Position numbers and translations under genes: made by a program. DNA of 54,642 nt, taken from positions 1-54,642 of the forward strand of contig WTXI01000246.1 in assembly GCA_022376515.1 (NCBI GenBank), given 5' to 3'. Shown here piece by piece: positions 49,055-54,642 of the stretch. This DNA comes from Lactifluus volemus. Its lineage: Eukaryota > Basidiomycota > Agaricomycetes > Russulales > Russulaceae. Positions within the stretch are counted from its first letter, which is position 1, and each line of letters opens with the position of its first letter. Under the pieces are notes generated by a model. It had not been told where the DNA came from. It was given only the letters and a program-made list of their open reading frames with translations, and did no database searches.

Positions 49055-52000
49055 ATGCGTGAGTCCAACTTCGCATTCCCAGCCCAGAACAGGGCCGCGG
49101 TTTGTATCTCTTCTCAGCTATATGACCGTCGTGGTGCGCCCTCTGCGCTTCATTTTATCTATTGGAAGGCTATATAACAAATTTGGATCTTGTAGCGCTC
49201 GACACCAATTCACCCCTTCCACTCTTCAATTCCCTTACCCACCTCACCTATCTCACCTCCACTTCTCCCCGAATACGAGAGATTATGGTCATGGATGGCG
49301 GCCTCGAACGTCTCGTACGCATGCTTCACGACTTTTGTCTCTCTCCACCTCCTCCCGAGAATCCGGCTCTTCTTTACGGCCTTTTGCCGCCCAACTACCA
49401 TCCTCCCAAACCAGTCCCGACCCTCATCCCAAAGACGTTTGATAAACACGCCGCATATCGCTTCTCCCTCGCTTTTCAATGCATCGTCAACATTGGCGTC
49501 CGCGGTAGCGAGCTCATCCGCAGCCGAGTAGTCCAAGCCGGCACCCTCGATGTCGTAGGGTGTATCCTCGAGTCATGGCTTGCTAGCAAAGGTTTTGCCG
49601 TCGGACCAAGCTCTAGTGCTACCGGAATGCCACGAGAGACTCGTGAGCAGCGAGCAGCACGAAAGCAGGCCCAGGCAGAGATGCGTGCTCGCCAGCAAGT
49701 CGCCGATATCGCGCGTGCCCTCGAACGACGGCAGGACTCGCCACACGACAGTACGCCGACCATCCGTGGGCGGGGTCGGGCGAACGAATTGACCATCCGC
49801 GCTCATATAGAGGTAAGTCGTCGTCGCTACCATTCTGATGAAACGACCTCACTCATTTTCTCAAGGACGATGACAGGATGGATACATCGGCAGACTCGGC
49901 TGCCTTATCCGACGATTCCAACGCGACACAGGCGGACATATCGGGCGTTGATTCCCCCACGCCCACCTCTGACGCTGCATTCGCCGCCGCCGGCAGTGAC
50001 GTTGACACCTCAACCTCGACCGATACATCGAGGAATCAGACGCCCGCGGGGTCGAACACCCCCACCGGTACAGTCGAAGTTCCAGGGCGAGACAGAAGCG
50101 GCACCATTATCGCACGACCCATCTGGGATTCTGCGGCCCTGGTTCCACGTCGGGGACATCGTACACGTGATCGTCAGGGCACTATCTCCGCGTCTACCTC
50201 TCGCGCGGCTTCTCGCCCCGAGACAGAAACCGAGGACGATGCCGATGCCGATCTTGACATGGACCCTTCCCAAGAAACCACCGATAATTCCCCAGAACGC
50301 CCGCAGACCTCTCCACTAGCCCGTCGTGCAGTTGGTATCGTCTCGGATGTTACACCCGATACAGGCGCCGGCCCGTCCCTTGAACTCAACTCGGACGCAC
50401 ATATAATCATCAACAGTGACGTGGATGTGCAGGGCGATGGGGTTGAAGATGGCATCGTTGCATTGGAGCCGAACGATGACTTTGCCATGGGTGCTCCACC
50501 TGGTGCACCCGGTGCCATTGAAACTACCATGACCTTGCGACCTACGGATACCGCTGTGCGCCGTGTTTTGGGAGCGACCGACGTGACTCCACGTGCAGTC
50601 AATGTCAGCCTTCCTCGTGGGGGTAGAGATAGCGATGACCCGCAAGAAACACCAGTCCGACCGAACGCCCCTGTCCCCCGCACACTCCCGCTCCCTGTTA
50701 CTACGGAGATCATTCCTAATCCCCCCCGTCACCACCACCATCACCACCATCACGAGTCGGGATGTCCCCACCGAGATGAAGACGTACTTTCTGCCCTTCA
50801 ACTATTAGCTTATCTCAGCAAATACCCCCACGTCCGTCAGGCGTTCTACCAGCCACGCACCAGCTTCCATCCGGCAACTGCCACCTTCAAGCCGCAAGGT
50901 GCTCAGCACCAGTCAGCGCCGGCCGCTGTGGGGTCATCACGTACAAGTGGGAGAGATGCGACTACCAGTACCGGCCTCTTCAAAGCATTCGCGGGACGCA
51001 ATGGGAAGGAAAAGGCAAGTTCTGCGCCAGCGTCCACAACTGCCGCCCCTCGCCAAACGAACGTGTTCTCGCTTGTGGAGCGGTTCACCTTCCGACCGAG
51101 CTCACACGAATACGATTTGCCGAATCCGCCCCCGACGCTGCCACCAGAGATACAGTACTGGGCAGGCGTCATCATGCGCAACGCTTGTCGAAAGGATGAC
51201 AGCAGAGGAGGGATACGTCAGTGTGCCAACAGTGCGTGGTTTATTTTGCGTAAAATAGGGTTAGAATGCGGTGCTGACACATAATCATAACTAAGTGTTA
51301 TGCGGACGCTGGGAGCAGTACCCGCGGCAATTTGCCAAATGCCGTCGTTGTCGAAAGGCGAAATATTGCGGGAAAGAGTGTCAAAGCTCGGCATGGAGCG
51401 AGGGCCATAGATTCTGGTGCAGCGCCAAGGATGGGGATGAAGATGGCGAAAACGTCCCAGATAATTCGCGTGCGGCTAACAACAGCGGCAATGGCGGCAA
51501 CAGCGTACGCCGACGGGAGCGTTTAATGGCGACGGTGGACATGATAGAGGCCGCGCGTGCAACCGCGATGGCATTCCGTCCCATTGAAGGCGCCCGCCCA
51601 CCCGAAGGTCCCGGATGGGGTCGTGCGTTCTACGAGCCTTCTCCGTTTGATGTTGCCCCAGGCCCTGCGCGGCGCCCCGTCGTTCACGTTGGGCAAGAGG
51701 CGGCAGCGACGATGGGCAGTACGCCTACGATGGGTAGACGACGGGCAGAGACGATGCCCGGTGGAATGATCCCGGTGATAGATCCACCTGTTCCATTTGC
51801 GTCTGCACCTACGCCCGTAACGGCGCCTCCGCAACCCGCTCCATCTCCTCCCATTACTTCCGTGTCTGCACTAATCAATGTGCCTGACCACGGCCACTTG
51901 ATGATAGATCAGACTATGAACGACGGCCCCGTAATGTCAGTATCAGCACCCGGTGGCCATGGCACGCGCGTTGATCTATCAACGATCGCGGGCCCATCTC

Positions 52001-52074
52001 GCGTTGTGAGGAATGAAGAGGACGCAGTGTTTGGGTTTGCGACTGGAGAGGAGTTTGGGATGGATCTTGACTAG
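49055..52074 (+). CDS. samB: samB/MUB1-type MYND zinc-finger protein, 4 exons, 946 aa
   Basis: Exons 49055-49133, 49196-49812, 49866-51231 and 51296-52074 sum to 2841 nt in frame. The start is MRESNFAFPAQNRAAVCISS, and the joined first two exons give YDRRALDT, matching samB-type proteins. An armadillo-like N-terminal region (LPLFNSLTHLTYLTSTSPRI) is followed by a long Ser/Thr/Asp-rich disordered middle with eight consecutive histidines (about 50734-50757). The MYND finger is rebuilt across the last intron, with CRRCRKAKYCGKECQ and HRFWC. In Aspergillus samB affects growth polarity and development. The yeast relative Mub1 works with the Ubr2 ubiquitin ligase on Rpn4. The C-terminal 200 residues are Pro/Ala-rich. 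The symbol follows the Aspergillus name. Confidence 0.9.
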
Positions 52075-52591
52075 GATGAGAGGATATGGTCTAGTGGTTG
52101 GATGGATATGCGGGGCTTGTTTTGTGGACATTACCTTTTTCTTCTTCATCTCCCCCCGCCTTTTTGTTCTCCCTCTTGTACATGATGCATACGAACCCTC
52201 TCCCTCACGCCCTGCAATCACCCCTCCACTTGTCTACCCCACATCATTTGTATATCTGTGTATCGGCGTATCATCGCGTCTCCCTCTCTCCCTCGTTTCA
52301 TCGTGCATCAATCTTTCCCTGCCCTTTTTTTTTTTTTCACCTGCACCATGGTTCAAGTACTAGTTACCTTGTCACAACCAACCCTCCCTTGTTGCGTTTT
52401 TCTATTACAACTCACAATTTCTTTCCTTTATTTTTTCTCTGCATCGGTATTATCAATGTTTGTTTTCAGTTGCACGCACGCTTAAATCAGGAAGTCGATA
52501 TCTTGGCAACAGGGGGCGAGATGGCTTACTTAATGATCAAGTTGTCACCACATGAATCCAACAACATTATATCAAAGTGCGATACTTCAAG
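52075..52591. other. Intergenic region between samB and POP4
   Basis: This is a strongly pyrimidine-rich stretch (52135-52440), with no supported gene. It contains the samB 3' UTR and the POP4 promoter. Confidence 0.5.
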
Positions 52592-53757
52592 ATGATAATC
52601 ACCCGCCTATGGTGCGTGGAGATCTTTCGTACACGTTTTTCTTTATCTAAGTAATCTTGCAAAGTCCACCGCAACCCAAGCGGTGAAATTCACCACCAAC
52701 ACTGGCAGCTCTCGCCCGTTCACGCCAGAGTTTGTCCAGGCTCAGCTCACGCTCTCTAATAATCGATCTCGTGCACGCGCACAGGCTCTATACGATGAAC
52801 GCGTCCGTCGACGACAGCTCGTCCTCACCAACCGCAAGCTACATCAAGACCAACACCAACGGCGGCGGAAAGAAAACGAAAAGGAAACAAAGATCAGGGA
52901 AAGATGGGTCGTAGAGAGGCTGCTGAGAAGGGACTATGGCGTTTGCGCAAGGAAGAAGCCAGGTGCGTTTTTTTTTTTTTTTTTGAAAAAGGCGGGCAAA
53001 AGTGTTTTTATTTAATATGTTATTTATTAAGGTGGGACTTGTTCGTGAAGCTTCATCGATTGTGGATAGGTTACATGTCTGAGCTTCTCGCGTTGAGCCC
53101 TCGTCCCTCCTCATCGTCACCACCGAGAAGACCGAGAGAAAGTGCTGTCGAGGGCGACGTGGCGCCGATGGTGACGGGAATGCCTCAGGCCGCAGGATGC
53201 ACGCCAAACTTGTCAAAGCTGACTTTCACGGTTCGATCATGACCGGTCAGTCTGTTACGTTTGTTGCGTTGTTTTTTTTTCCCTCTCTAAAAACCGGTTG
53301 GGGAAAAATCGAAAAATTTTTGATTAGTGCGCAGGAGTAAGAATGCCGCGCTTGTTGGCGCGTCGGGTATCGTAGTGCAAGAAACGGAGAATACGTTCAA
53401 GGTGGTGACGCGCGAGAATAAACTAAAAGGTGCGAGACCTACCTCCCTTTTTAGATCGCTCTCCATCGAACCACTTTCTTTCTTCTGCAGTCTTACCGAA
53501 GCAAGGCTCGGTTTTACGTTCGCCGTCCCTCTGTATAATTCGGAGCCTTCTGTTGCTGCTGCTGGTTAGTAGTTCCCCAGCCGGGGGGTGCAAACTCGGG
53601 AAGTACAGGCGGCAGCAATAGCAGCAGGAGCGACAAGGCGGAAACGGTGCTCGATGGCCCACATATCGAGTTTGAGCTGTACGGTAACCAATTCTGCTTT
53701 CGTGCGGCAGATCGGGCGGGGAGAAAGTTTAAGCATAAGGAGACCATCGAGCTGTGA
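52592..53757 (+). CDS. POP4: RNase P/MRP subunit POP4 (Rpp29), apparently frameshifted
   Basis: Conserved blocks in order: FTPEFVQAQL, MGRREAAEKGLWRLRKEEAR, WDLFVKLHRLWIGYMSELL, MHAKLVKADFHGSIMTVRRS, KNAALVGASGIVVQETENTF, KVVTRENKLKVLPKQGSV, FTFAVPLY, IEFELYGNQFCFRAADRAGR and FKHKETIEL, with the stop at 53755-53757. These match Rpp29/Pop4, which binds the RNA of RNase P and RNase MRP and is needed for tRNA and rRNA processing. The blocks are not all in one frame. One base seems missing in an A run near 52890-52900 and one in a T run at 53511-53515. A 47-nt intron near 53135 probably explains a third shift. The first exon phase is also unresolved, so the start at 52592 is provisional. Sequencing error is likelier than loss of an essential gene. 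Confidence 0.82.
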
Positions 53758-54642
53758 GGGCTACAGTACAAGTATCGATAAACCTTTTAATTTGTCCAGT
53801 CCGAAAGGCGAAGCGAAGTACGGTTACACCGCACTCGAGAGAATTGCGCCCTTGCCTGATCCATTTGGTACGATGCGGCCGACAGATATCGGTGCTGTCT
53901 TCGTCCATAACACCCCAGAAATAGATAGACATGAGCGCGAACCGTACCAGAGGTTCTTGATGTAGCCATCCCTAGTTCACTGTATCACTCGTGGCTATCG
54001 AAACGGATGGCCTTCGTGTGTGCAGCATTGCAGCTAGTACAGATATGGAATCCGGCAACCCGTGACTGGCCTTTTTCCGTGGGAATGGGAACGTTTTCCA
54101 AGTTACTGTAATTGTTTTTGATGGATCACCTTGCCCAACTCGCCACTTGAACTCAATGGCCCGTTCAGTTATATCATGCCCAATCACCAGACGGGCGAGT
54201 GAACTTCTTTTTTTGTTCTGTAAACACCGTTCGACCACTGAACAATATTTGAAAAGACGGTATTAGCATCAGTGGCACTTCCCCAGTAAAAGTAGCGAAG
54301 GTGTGTATTGGCAATTCGGTCGTAAATTTTTTGATGATGATTTTCACAGACAGCTAGTACTAGTGAATGTTGGTGGACTGGGGGGCGGGCACGTAGCTGG
54401 AGTTCAGGATCACTCAAAGCCGCGTTACTCATGTTAGGTCACTATCAGTCTACTTCACCCGGATCTCTCATATCAAGTTTGATTGTGCAACCGTGATCTG
54501 TGGGCAGTATCATCGTTTACGTCATTGGCTAGATTCTGGCTTTGGATCTCGAGCGTGAAGCCACGGCCAATCTTGCGGGCTCGGGTTTTTTCGGGCTTCC
54601 TCCCTCCAGTAACGCCTGCACGGAACGCCTGCTGGGCGGGGG
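53758..54642. other. Right-end region without a recognised gene
   Basis: Short frames on + (53588-53965) overlap the POP4 3' end, and others on - (53972-54432) show no recognisable motif. A short sequence near 54518 (tacgtcattggctagatt) resembles the leader of the Rho-like units, with one mismatch. Nothing else is identifiable. Confidence 0.4.

Noticed and set aside
50174..50713. 179-codon antisense frame within samB
   Set aside because: It is a shadow of Ser/Thr/Asp-rich coding sequence on +; the forward frame is continuous with conserved exons.
54510..54545. Possible third Rho-unit leader at the right end
   Set aside because: Only about 18 bases match with one mismatch and no gene follows inside the window, so homology is not established.

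Overview
The window looks like a gene-dense piece of a basidiomycete (Agaricomycetes-type) nuclear genome. The genes are split by many short GT-AG introns (about 45-70 nt), and the set includes GUP1, casein kinase II beta, ATM1, SLM1, PHO88, an NDR/CBK1 kinase, a samB-type MYND protein, RNase P/MRP subunit POP4 and a nuclear tRNA-Glu. There is also a Goodbye-NACHT-ankyrin NOD-like receptor of the kind abundant in mushrooms. I rebuilt most exon structures by hand from splice signals and conserved protein blocks. For the NLR, GUP1, CK2 beta, the P450, both Rho-like genes and samB, the summed exons stay in frame. I cannot name the species.

Layout: 1-1950 is unrecognised. 1951-6715 (+) is an intact 1417-aa NLR with about 19 ankyrin repeats. 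7218-9610 (-) is GUP1, sharing a 179-bp divergent promoter with CK2 beta (9790-10945, +). A 4-kb gene-poor stretch follows, then a FAD monooxygenase (14948-16867, -).

19142-31730 is a large direct tandem duplication (6541 and 6048 bp). Each copy carries unassigned repeat-like DNA, a short secreted-protein gene and the 5' end of a P450 gene. Only the distal copy runs on into a complete P450 (31063-33251). The proximal P450 is cut off at the duplication joint. The proximal copy alone holds a 5'-truncated LINE with a 13-bp target-site duplication, and the distal copy preserves the empty site.

34036-40711 (-) holds an ECM11-like gene, ATM1 and SLM1. 41077-43554 (+) holds two tandem Rho-like GTPase genes with full-length frames and CaaX tails but abnormal catalytic motifs. 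Their upstream DNA is copied from the promoter and first codons of the neighbouring PHO88 (43742-44648, +). After tRNA-Glu(CTC) come CBK1 (45751-48626), samB (49055-52074) and POP4 (52592-53757, apparently frameshifted), all on +.

The housekeeping genes form a normal fungal backbone. The accessory interest lies in three places: the NLR (likely non-self recognition), the duplicated secreted-protein/P450 segment (the secreted proteins differ almost only at amino-acid-changing sites), and the pseudo-GTPase-like Rho pair. Three single-base losses in homopolymers inside conserved genes may be assembly errors.
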